Below are positions 1 through 5,638 of a stretch of 6,193 nucleotides of DNA, one piece after another. The translations under genes and the position numbers were made by a program. The notes below the pieces were generated by a model. The model was not told the DNA's origin, searched no databases, and saw only the letters and a list, made by a program, of their open reading frames with translations. The first letter of the stretch is position 1. Every line of letters begins with the position of its first letter. Origin of the DNA: an uncultured Caulobacterales bacterium (GTDB lineage: Bacteria > Pseudomonadota > Alphaproteobacteria > Caulobacterales > Caulobacteraceae); contig CAISYT010000155.1 of assembly GCA_903889785.1 (NCBI GenBank), positions 1-6,193 on the forward strand, read 5' to 3'.

Positions 1-1051
1 CGTCGATCTTCTGGAACCGCCGTACCAGGGCGCGGTCCTTCTCGAAATGCTGACGGAATTCCTTGTAGGTGGTCGAACCCATGCAGCGCAGGCTGCCGCT
101 GGCTAGGGCGGGCTTGAGCAGGTTTGAGGCGTCCATCGCACCGCCGCTGGTCGCGCCGGCCCCGATCACCGTGTGGATTTCGTCGATGAATAGGATCGCT
201 TTGGCGTGGTTCTCCAGTTCCTTGATGACCTGTTTGATCCGCTCCTCGAAATCGCCGCGATAGCGCGTTCCGGCCAGCAGAGAGCCCATGTCCAGCGAGA
301 AGATGGTCGCGCCGGCCAGCACCTCGGGCACCTGGTTGGCGATGATCTTGTCCGCAAGGCCTTCGGCGATCGCCGTCTTGCCCACGCCCGGGTCACCGAC
401 CAGCAAGGGATTGTTCTTGGTGCGGCGGCACAGAATTTGGATTGCCCGCTCCACCTCCGTGGCGCGTCCGATCAGCGGGTCTACCTTGCCTTGGCGAGCC
501 TTTTCGTTGAGGTCGACGCAATAGGCTTCCAAAGCCTCGCCACCGGTCTTCACGGCGGACTTCTCTTCCTCCTCCGTTGCACCCTTCACCGCCTTGGGCT
601 CGCTGGCCTCGGCCTTCTTGGCTATGCCGTGGGCAATGAAGTTGACCGCGTCATAGCGGGTCATGTCCTGCTCCTGCAGGAAGTAGGCGGCGTGGCTCTC
701 GCGCTCTGAGAATATGGCCACCAGCACATTCGCACCGGAAACCTCATCGCGGCCTGAGGACTGCACATGGATCACCGCGCGCTGGATCACGCGCTGGAAA
801 CCGGCGGTCGGCTTGGCATCCTCACCGTCCTGCACGATCAGGCTCTTCAGCTCGACCTCCAGATAGGTGACCAGGCTCTTCTTCAGCGCGACAAGGTCTA
901 CATCGCAGGCGGTCATGACCGCTGCGGCATCCTCGTCGTCAGTCAGCGACATCAGCAGGTGCTCAAGCGTGGCGTATTCGTGCTTTCGCCCGGTCGCCAG
1001 CGCCACGGCGCGATGCAGGGTTTCTTCGAGATTACGAGAGAAAGAAGGCAA
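1..1051 (-). CDS. clpA: ATP-dependent Clp protease ATP-binding subunit ClpA (5' part; gene continues beyond position 1)
   Basis: ClpA is the hexameric AAA+ unfoldase that feeds substrates into the ClpP peptidase in the cytoplasm. Only codons 1-350 lie in the window, roughly the first half of a protein usually about 750-780 residues long. The N-domain (about 1-145, starting PSFSRNLEETLHRAV), which binds ClpS, is followed by an acidic/lysine-rich linker and AAA domain D1. D1 shows the DPLIGR box, Walker A GDPGVGKT at 219-226, the RYRGDFEER pore-loop region with Tyr264, Walker B Asp290-Glu291 (ILFIDEIH), and the RRFQK arginine-finger region at 344-348, just before the edge. The frame is open throughout. 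I chose TTG at 1051-1049: no ATG or GTG precedes the conserved N-terminus, a GAGG lies 7 nt upstream, and the first in-frame ATG would remove part of the N-domain. It starts 9 nt after the clpS stop, so the two are probably cotranscribed. The family identity is certain; the exact start is inferred. Confidence 0.96.
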   Translation of the reverse strand, partial: MPSFSRNLEETLHRAVALATGRKHEYATLEHLLMSLTDDEDAAAVMTACDVDLVALKKSLVTYLEVELKSLIVQDGEDAKPTAGFQRVIQRAVIHVQSSGRDEVSGANVLVAIFSERESHAAYFLQEQDMTRYDAVNFIAHGIAKKAEASEPKAVKGATEEEEKSAVKTGGEALEAYCVDLNEKARQGKVDPLIGRATEVERAIQILCRRTKNNPLLVGDPGVGKTAIAEGLADKIIANQVPEVLAGATIFSLDMGSLLAGTRYRGDFEERIKQVIKELENHAKAILFIDEIHTVIGAGATSGGAMDASNLLKPALASGSLRCMGSTTYKEFRQHFEKDRALVRRFQKID

Positions 1052-1058
1052 GGTCGGG

Positions 1059-1062
1059 CCTC
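1059..1062 (-). promoter_or_regulatory. Shine-Dalgarno GAGG for the TTG start of clpA
   Basis: On the minus strand GAGG overlaps the clpS TGA stop and sits 7 nt ahead of the TTG at 1051-1049. It is the signal that supports the non-ATG start of clpA. An AAGGA a few bases further upstream, in the last clpS codons, is too distant to be the better candidate. Confidence 0.5.
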
Positions 1063-1396
1063 AATCCTTTTCCATGGTGCACTGCAGTGGGTGTTGATGA
1101 CGCCGGGCGGTGTCAATCACCTGCGTCACTTTCGTCTCGGCTACCTCATAGGTGAAGACGCCGCAGACGCCGACACCGTTTTGATGGACGAGCAGCATGA
1201 TCCTGGTCGCGTCCTCGCGCGATTTGTTGAAAAATCGCTCAAGCACATAAACCACGAACTCCATCGGCGTGTAGTCGTCATTGAGAATCAACACGCGATA
1301 GAGCGACGGCTTTTGGGTCTTGGGTTTGGTCTCGGTGACAACCGTTGACCCTGGCTCGGCACCCCTGGTCGACTGAGTTGGTTTGCGTTCGGCCAA
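1061..1396 (-). CDS. clpS: ClpS, N-end-rule adaptor of ClpAP
   Basis: ClpS binds proteins that begin with bulky hydrophobic residues (N-degrons) and hands them to the ClpA N-domain; it also inhibits other ClpAP substrates. With the TTG start chosen here it has 111 residues: a flexible tail (about 1-30) that family knowledge says enters the ClpA pore, then the compact ClpS fold. The N-degron pocket is intact: Asn39, Asp41 and His71 match E. coli Asn34, Asp36 and His66, and Met45 matches the gatekeeper Met40. The C-terminus ends HPLQCTMEKD, typical of alphaproteobacterial ClpS. All possible starts are TTG (1396, 1405, 1456). I prefer 1396, giving MAERKPTQ, because residues upstream of it (KRRPLRRR) look like translated leader and a candidate promoter overlaps the 1456 codon. 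The C. crescentus protein, as I recall it, is 119 residues, so the N-terminus is uncertain by several residues. The gene lies directly upstream of clpA. Confidence 0.95.
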   Translation of the reverse strand: MAERKPTQSTRGAEPGSTVVTETKPKTQKPSLYRVLILNDDYTPMEFVVYVLERFFNKSREDATRIMLLVHQNGVGVCGVFTYEVAETKVTQVIDTARRHQHPLQCTMEKD

Positions 1397-1444
1397 GGCC
1401 TTCAAGTCTCCCCTACGGCGAAGCGGCCGTCTCTTGCAGACGAT

Positions 1445-1473
1445 TAGATATGGCAAGGATGGCCGGATGGAAG
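1445..1473 (-). promoter_or_regulatory. candidate clpS-clpA promoter
   Basis: On the minus strand CTTCCA (1473-1468) is followed after 17 nt by TATCTA (1450-1445). The same stretch also resembles a heat-shock sigma-32 promoter, with CCCTTCCA as the -35 and GCCATAT as the -10, though the spacer is about one base short of the usual 13-15. A TTGACA at 1488-1483 lies further upstream but has no convincing -10 partner. Transcription from here would begin near 1438, leaving a leader of about 40 nt before the preferred clpS TTG. This is a weak match made by eye. Confidence 0.25.
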
Positions 1474-1521
1474 GGGTAAGGGTGTCAATGATGCCGGATT
1501 GGCGCAGTTGTGATCAGCAAA

Positions 1522-2790
1522 TCACGCCTCGGGGGGGTGGTTCCGGCGTAACAGTCGTCCGGCGACGACCGATCTGGCCCCAAATTTGGCCCTGAGCGAA
1601 TCGACGGCCTTCTCGCCGCTCAGTCGCCGCGCCTCGCCGGAGAAGAAATCCGCCTCCACCGCGTCCGCCTCAAGGAGGTCCGACAGGCCCACCCCGATCA
1701 GGCGAAAGGATCGCCCGTTCACTTCCGATTTCAATAGACCTCGGGCGGCGTCATAGAGGCTGTGGGTGGTCTGGGTTGGTGACTCCAGTGTGCGCTGACG
1801 GGTCAGAATCTTGAAATCCGGTGTGCGCAGTTTCAACGTCGCAACGCGGCCCGCCACCCCGCCACGACGGGCCTGGATTGTGACCGTCTCGCACAGCCGC
1901 AGCAGGATTGCCTCCAGGCCTTCCAGCGTCGACAGGTCGTGTTCAAAGGTCGTCTCGCTACTGATGCCCTTGCGCTGTTGGTCGGGGTCGACCGCCCGGG
2001 TATCGGTCCCCTCTGCCAGGCGAGACAGGCGCAGGCCGTGCACGCCGAACCGGTCAGCTAGAGCCTTGGCGCCGGCGCGGCTCAGGGCGCCCACAGTCCG
2101 ATAGCCCGCTTGTTCTAGCGATTTTGTAAAGGCTGGCCCCACCCCCGGCAGGATAGAAACGGCCTTGGGGGCCAGTAGCTCTTTCGCCTCCGTAGCCCCG
2201 ATCACTGAAAATCCACGCGGCTTGTCGAGTTCGGAGGCGATTTTGGCCAGGAACTTGTTGGGCGCGAGCCCAACCGAGACTGTGATCCCCACCTCCGCCT
2301 CGATCTCCTTTTGCGCTCGCGCCAGCAGCATGGCGGGTGGGGCACCATGCAGTCGCTCGGTCCCCGAAAGGTCGATCCATGCCTCGTCAAGCGACAGTGG
2401 CTGCACCAGGGGTGTTAGGGCCTCCAGCTTGGCCATGATCTGCCGGCTGGCGGCCCTGTACTTTGCGAAGTCCGGCTTGATCACCACGGCATTCGGGCAA
2501 AGCTCTAGGGCCTTGTACATCGGCATGGCCGAACGCGGCCCGCTCATGCGGGCGATGTAGCATGCTGTGGTCACCACCCCGCGCTTGCCGCCGCCCACGA
2601 TCACCGGTTTGTCGCGCAAGGATGGGTCGTCGCGTTTCTCGACCGATGCATAGAAGGCATCGCAATCCATGTGAGCGATCGAAAGCTGATCCAGTTCAGT
2701 GTGCCCCACCACCCGTGGAGAGCCGCATGAAGGGCAGCGGGCAGGCCTGACTTCGCCGCTCCAAAGACAATCGCGGCATAGCGCCTTCAT
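1522..2790 (-). CDS. dinB: DNA polymerase IV (Y-family translesion polymerase) with N-terminal zinc ribbon
   Basis: This error-prone polymerase extends past damaged bases in the cytoplasm. The 422-residue product starts with a probable zinc ribbon: Cys5, Cys8, Cys19 and Cys22 (CRDC and CPSC). The Y-family core follows: DCDAFYASVE with metal ligand Asp42 and steric-gate Tyr47, the GVVTTACYIAR and RSAMPM finger motifs, and SLDEAW with catalytic Asp135-Glu136. The SVGLAPNKFLAKIASELDKPRG motif region and the helix-hairpin-helix ILPGVGP come next, then the little-finger domain with GISSETTFEHDL. A degenerate clamp-binding motif may be EADFF near 379-383. I chose ATG 2790-2788 rather than an upstream TTG at 2805, because this ATG overlaps the stop of the sugar kinase gene as ATGA. 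There is no good Shine-Dalgarno, so translation probably depends on coupling. The ribbon is absent from E. coli DinB but, as I recall, common in alphaproteobacterial homologues. I saw no clear SOS box nearby. Confidence 0.95.
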   Translation of the reverse strand: MKALCRDCLWSGEVRPARCPSCGSPRVVGHTELDQLSIAHMDCDAFYASVEKRDDPSLRDKPVIVGGGKRGVVTTACYIARMSGPRSAMPMYKALELCPNAVVIKPDFAKYRAASRQIMAKLEALTPLVQPLSLDEAWIDLSGTERLHGAPPAMLLARAQKEIEAEVGITVSVGLAPNKFLAKIASELDKPRGFSVIGATEAKELLAPKAVSILPGVGPAFTKSLEQAGYRTVGALSRAGAKALADRFGVHGLRLSRLAEGTDTRAVDPDQQRKGISSETTFEHDLSTLEGLEAILLRLCETVTIQARRGGVAGRVATLKLRTPDFKILTRQRTLESPTQTTHSLYDAARGLLKSEVNGRSFRLIGVGLSDLLEADAVEADFFSGEARRLSGEKAVDSLRAKFGARSVVAGRLLRRNHPPEA

Positions 2791-3710
2791 CCGTGAATGG
2801 GCCAAAGCCAGGCCGCCCCTCGCACACCCGAGGAATCCCCATGTTTGGCGGGGCGGATCGGCGTGGTGAAACGGTCAGTGAAGGCATAGTGCCCGACCAA
2901 ATCGGGCAGTCGCTCATAGAGCGCCTTGGTGTTCGACATCCCCCCACCTAGCACTATGACCTGCGGGTCGATGAGGTCGCAGACGCAGGCAAGGGCCCGT
3001 GCCAGACGGTCGATGTAAAGGTCTAGGGCCTTGGCTTTCTGCACCGTGCCCGTGTGGGCGGTATCGACGATGGTCTGCGCTGTCATGGCTGACCCGCCCC
3101 GCTGCTGGCGATAGTCGCGCTCCAGGCCGGTGCCGCTGATCCACATTTCCAGGCAACTGCGTCGTCCGCACCAGCATTGGGGCCCCGGATATTCTTCAGC
3201 TGTTGGCCAGGGCAGGGGGGTATGGCCCCATTCGCCGGCGATACCGTTCTGGCCATCGATCATTCTTCCGCCGGAGATTACCCCGCCGCCACAGCCGGTG
3301 CCCAGGATGGCGCAAAAGGCAGTATCGGTGCCCGATGCGGCACCATCGGTACCTTCCGAGGCCGCCAGGCAGTTGGCGTCGTTGGAGAGCCGCACGGCCC
3401 GACCCAGAGCCTTTTCTAGATCAGCCCCAAAAGGCTGCCCATTCAGCCATATCGAATTGGCATTGCGGATCAGGCTAGTGACAGGCGAGATCGATCCCGG
3501 ATGACCAATCCCGACGCGGTTAGTCAACACCCCCGCCTGCTGCTCGGCGCGTGTCACCAGCTCCGCCACAGTCTGAATGGCGGCCTCGTAACCCCCAGGG
3601 TTGGGTGCCCGCACGCGCGACAGGAACCGGCCATCCCCGTCCAGGACGGCGGCCTCTATCTTAGTGCCGCCGAAATCGACGCCGATGCGAACCTTTGGTT
3701 GAGCGGTCAT
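2787..3710 (-). CDS. mak: ROK-family sugar kinase, probable fructokinase (Mak-like)
   Basis: ROK kinases phosphorylate hexoses with ATP in the cytoplasm. The 307 residues begin with the phosphate-binding motif DFGGTK (12-17). The catalytic base is Asp111 in LSNDANCLA, and the glycine-rich ATP loop is GTGCGGG at 137-143. The ROK zinc site is complete: His163, Cys179, Cys181 and Cys186 (GEWGH, then CWCGRRSCLE). VIVLGGGMSN and the C-terminal AKHGDSSGVRGAAWLWP closely match my recollection of E. coli Mak (YajF), as do WLNGQPF and ISGTG. Fructose is therefore the likeliest substrate; glucose, mannose or N-acetylglucosamine cannot be excluded from sequence alone. The start is ATG 3710-3708. The only purine-rich candidate, AAAGGA, lies about 14 nt upstream, so initiation may be weak. 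The stop overlaps the dinB start, making the two an operon. It is divergent from divK across a 117-nt gap. Confidence 0.9.
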   Translation of the reverse strand: MTAQPKVRIGVDFGGTKIEAAVLDGDGRFLSRVRAPNPGGYEAAIQTVAELVTRAEQQAGVLTNRVGIGHPGSISPVTSLIRNANSIWLNGQPFGADLEKALGRAVRLSNDANCLAASEGTDGAASGTDTAFCAILGTGCGGGVISGGRMIDGQNGIAGEWGHTPLPWPTAEEYPGPQCWCGRRSCLEMWISGTGLERDYRQQRGGSAMTAQTIVDTAHTGTVQKAKALDLYIDRLARALACVCDLIDPQVIVLGGGMSNTKALYERLPDLVGHYAFTDRFTTPIRPAKHGDSSGVRGAAWLWPIHG

Positions 3711-3735
3711 GGCGGAACGAGTGGTCCTTTTGCGG

Positions 3736-3750
3736 CTAACGCGGACTTAA
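3736..3750. promoter_or_regulatory. probable CtrA-binding box upstream of divK
   Basis: CTAACGCGGACTTAA matches the CtrA consensus TTAA-N7-TTAA at seven of eight positions with exact 7-nt spacing; the opposite strand reads TTAA-N7-TTAG. It lies 78 nt before the divK ATG. CtrA is the cell-cycle master regulator of this group, and divK is, from my knowledge of Caulobacter, one of its targets. The box also overlaps the predicted start region of the divergent mak promoter, so bound CtrA could affect both directions. This is a sequence match only. Confidence 0.65.
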
Positions 3751-3777
3751 GGATATCCGTGGCAACCAGTCCGGCAA
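3750..3777 (-). promoter_or_regulatory. candidate promoter of the mak-dinB operon
   Basis: On the minus strand TTGCCG (3777-3772) and TATCCT (3755-3750) are separated by 16 nt, a moderate match to a housekeeping promoter, four of six bases in each element. Transcription would begin near 3743, inside the CtrA box and about 33 nt before the mak ATG. No promoter of similar quality could be assigned to divK by eye. Confidence 0.3.
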
Positions 3778-3785
3778 GGCATTGC

Positions 3786-3824
3786 GAATCGGCGTTTGGC
3801 GTCGGTGTGCTTAGGGCCGGAGTC
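3786..3824. promoter_or_regulatory. two GANTC (CcrM methylation) sites in the divK upstream region
   Basis: GAATC at 3786-3790 and GAGTC at 3820-3824 are both within 45 nt of the divK start, the second overlapping its Shine-Dalgarno. In Caulobacterales CcrM methylates the adenine of GANTC once per cell cycle, and GcrA reads the methylation state at some promoters. The sites are certain as sequence; their regulatory role is inferred. Confidence 0.45.
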
Positions 3825-3827
3825 AGG

Positions 3828-4202
3828 ATGACGAAAACGGTCCTCATCGTCGAGGATAACGAGCTGAATATGAAGCTCTTCCACGACCTGCTCGATGCAC
3901 AGGGCTACAAAACCCTGCAGACTCGTGAGGGGCTGCAGGCGCTTAGCATCGCGCGCGAACATCGGCCGGACTTGATCGTCATGGATATCCAGCTGCCGGA
4001 AATCTCGGGCCTGGAGGTCACCAAGTGGCTCAAGGAAGACGACAATCTACGTCATATCCCAGTGGTGGCGGTCACAGCATTCGCCATGAAGGGTGACGAG
4101 GAGCGCATTCGAGAAGGTGGCTGCGAAGCCTATATTTCTAAGCCCATTTCAGTTTCGCATTTCCTGACGACGGTTCGTGGCCTGCTGGGGGACGTTGCAT
4201 GA
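3828..4202 (+). CDS. divK: single-domain response regulator DivK (cell-cycle and polarity control)
   Basis: DivK is a CheY-like receiver with no output domain. In Caulobacter it is phosphorylated by DivJ, dephosphorylated by PleC, and acts through DivL and CckA to lower CtrA activity. The 124 residues show the whole receiver site: Glu9-Asp10 acidic pocket, phosphoacceptor Asp53, Thr83 and Lys105. Long stretches match my recollection of the C. crescentus protein, including VEDNELNMKLFHDLL, QLPEISGLEVTKWLKEDD and GGCEAYISKPIS. Differences are confined mostly to the last helix (SHFLTTVRGLLGDVA). The start ATG 3828-3830 is fixed by that N-terminus and by GGAG at 3819-3822, 5 nt upstream; the open frame extends back to 3501 but lies opposite the sugar kinase and is not coding. 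The last four bases overlap the pleD start (ATGA), so DivK and PleD are made from one message. A CtrA box and two GANTC sites precede it. Confidence 0.98.
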   Translation: MTKTVLIVEDNELNMKLFHDLLDAQGYKTLQTREGLQALSIAREHRPDLIVMDIQLPEISGLEVTKWLKEDDNLRHIPVVAVTAFAMKGDEERIREGGCEAYISKPISVSHFLTTVRGLLGDVA

Positions 4203-5563
4203 CTGCCCGTATCCTTGTCGTCGACGATATAGAGGTCAACGTTCGCCTGCTCGAGGCTCGGCTGACAGCCGAGTATTACGAAGTCACCGGCGCTAACGAT
4301 GGCCCCACGGCCCTGGCCAAGGCGGCCGAGATGCTGCCGGATATCATCCTGCTCGACGTGATGATGCCGGGTATGGACGGTTTCGAGGTCTGCCGCCGCC
4401 TAAAGGAGGATCTGGCCACGCGTCACATCCCCGTGGTGCTGGTTACCGCTCTAGATGGTCACGCTAACCGGATCGCCGGTCTCGATGCGGGCGCTGATGA
4501 CTTCCTGACCAAGCCGATCGACGACGTCATGCTGTTCGCCCGCGTGCGTAGTCTTACGCGCCTGAAGCTGATCATCGACGAACTGCGCGAACGCGAGGCC
4601 AGCGGACGCCGTATGGGCGTGATCGCCAGTGCTACATCACGCCTGGGCGGGCTGGGCGGCCGTGTCTTAGTGGTCGACGACAACGAACGGCAGGCTCAGC
4701 GCATCCTGGCGGAGCTCAACCTGGAGCACCGCCCGGTGCTGGAGCGGGATCCAGAAAAGGCCCATCTGACGGCCCGTGGACCCGTCGATCTTATTATCGT
4801 CAATGCCACGGCCAAGGCCTTCGATGGCCTGCGTTTCGCCGCGACCCTGCGCTCAGATGAGGCGACCCGCCACCTGCCTATCCTGGCCGTGGTCGATACC
4901 GATGAGCGGTCACGCGTGGTCAAGGCGCTGGAGCTCGGCGTCAATGATCTGCTACCCAAACCTGTAGACCCGCAGGAGCTCTTGGCTCGGGTCAAAACCC
5001 AGATAAAGCGCAAGCGCTACACCGACTTTCTGCGGGAAAACCTCGATCATTCGCTGGAACTGGCCGTCACCGATCAGCTCACCGGCCTGCACAACCGTCG
5101 CTATATGACAGGCCAACTCAATGCCCTGGTCAACCGGGCCGTGCGCGGGGGCGATGCGGTTTCAGCCCTGATGATCGACATCGATCACTTCAAGAAGATC
5201 AACGACAGCTTCGGCCATGCTGTTGGCGACGAAGTGCTGCGCGAGTTTGCCGTGCGTCTGGCGTCCAACGTGCGGGCGGTGGACCTGCCTTGCCGTTATG
5301 GCGGCGAGGAATTCACGGTCATCATGCCCGATACCCGGATCGAAGACGCTCAGCGCATCGCCGAACGTATCCGCCTGCATGTGGCCGGCTCGCCGTTCCG
5401 CGTCGCTCAAGGCGAGGAAATGCTGTCTGTGACCATCTCCATTGGCGTGGCCACCACGCTCAGCGAGCATGACAGCCCCGAAGCCCTACTCAAGCGCGCT
5501 GATGAAGCGGTCTATGAAGCCAAGAGCGCCGGCCGCAACAAGGTCGTGGCCCGGGCGGCCTAA
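4199..5563 (+). CDS. pleD: diguanylate cyclase response regulator PleD (REC-REC-GGDEF)
   Basis: PleD condenses two GTP into cyclic di-GMP when phosphorylated and is placed at the stalked pole during the swarmer-to-stalked transition in Caulobacter. The 454 residues contain receiver 1 (about 1-125) with Asp9-Asp10, phosphoacceptor Asp53, Thr83 and Lys105. Receiver 2 (about 154-275) keeps an Asp160-Asp161 pair but has Asn202 in the expected acceptor position (IIVNATAK), so it is probably a dimerisation adaptor. The GGDEF domain (about 285-454) begins at LAVTDQLTGLHNRR. The active site GGEEF is at 368-372, and the product-inhibition site Arg359-x-x-Asp362 is intact, so feedback inhibition by c-di-GMP is expected. 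Length and residue numbers agree with the C. crescentus enzyme. The start overlaps the divK stop as ATGA, with GGGGGA 6 nt upstream (4187-4192) inside divK. PleC and DivJ, which control both regulators, are not in the window. Confidence 0.98.
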   Translation: MTARILVVDDIEVNVRLLEARLTAEYYEVTGANDGPTALAKAAEMLPDIILLDVMMPGMDGFEVCRRLKEDLATRHIPVVLVTALDGHANRIAGLDAGADDFLTKPIDDVMLFARVRSLTRLKLIIDELREREASGRRMGVIASATSRLGGLGGRVLVVDDNERQAQRILAELNLEHRPVLERDPEKAHLTARGPVDLIIVNATAKAFDGLRFAATLRSDEATRHLPILAVVDTDERSRVVKALELGVNDLLPKPVDPQELLARVKTQIKRKRYTDFLRENLDHSLELAVTDQLTGLHNRRYMTGQLNALVNRAVRGGDAVSALMIDIDHFKKINDSFGHAVGDEVLREFAVRLASNVRAVDLPCRYGGEEFTVIMPDTRIEDAQRIAERIRLHVAGSPFRVAQGEEMLSVTISIGVATTLSEHDSPEALLKRADEAVYEAKSAGRNKVVARAA

Positions 5564-5610
5564 GGCCGTCGTTCAGTCAAGTTTAGCGAAAAGACCGCCC
5601 CACGTGCGAA

Positions 5611-5638
5611 ACCGGGCCGCTATGGCCTAGCCCCCGGT
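5611..5638. terminator. weak inverted repeat between the convergent pleD and blc ends
   Basis: ACCGGG (5611-5616) can pair with CCCGGT (5633-5638) around a 16-nt loop that includes the blc stop codon. The repeat lies between two converging genes, where a two-way terminator would be expected. However, the stem is only six base pairs and neither strand has a proper run of T after it, so the assignment is tentative. Nothing else is visible in the 63-nt gap at 5564-5626. Confidence 0.25.

Noticed and set aside
206..1348. Two long plus-strand open frames (206-709 and 767-1348) opposite clpA and clpS
   Set aside because: They are antisense to certain genes, have no recognisable motifs, and are expected in GC-rich DNA from codon bias on the other strand.
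1428..1442. Small hairpin (CGTCT, 5-nt loop, AGACG) in the clpS leader, considered as a regulatory element
   Set aside because: A five-base-pair stem is frequent by chance and there is no other sign of a riboswitch or thermosensor.
1397..1521. Possible small gene between dinB and clpS
   Set aside because: No open frame with a start signal and coding character fits; the stretch is best read as promoter plus clpS leader.
2054..2665. Minus-strand alternative frames inside dinB (2380-2054, 2390-2202, 2665-2387)
   Set aside because: Same-strand shadows of dinB, which has intact motifs from end to end; no frameshift is needed to explain them.
3501..3827. In-frame upstream extension of divK that would make a 233-residue protein
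   Set aside because: Most of it is antisense to the sugar kinase; the DivK family begins at MTKTVLIVEDNE, which has its own Shine-Dalgarno.
5162..5470. Minus-strand frame of 102 codons opposite the GGDEF domain of pleD
   Set aside because: Its composition mirrors the pleD codons, and no start signal or family resemblance is visible.
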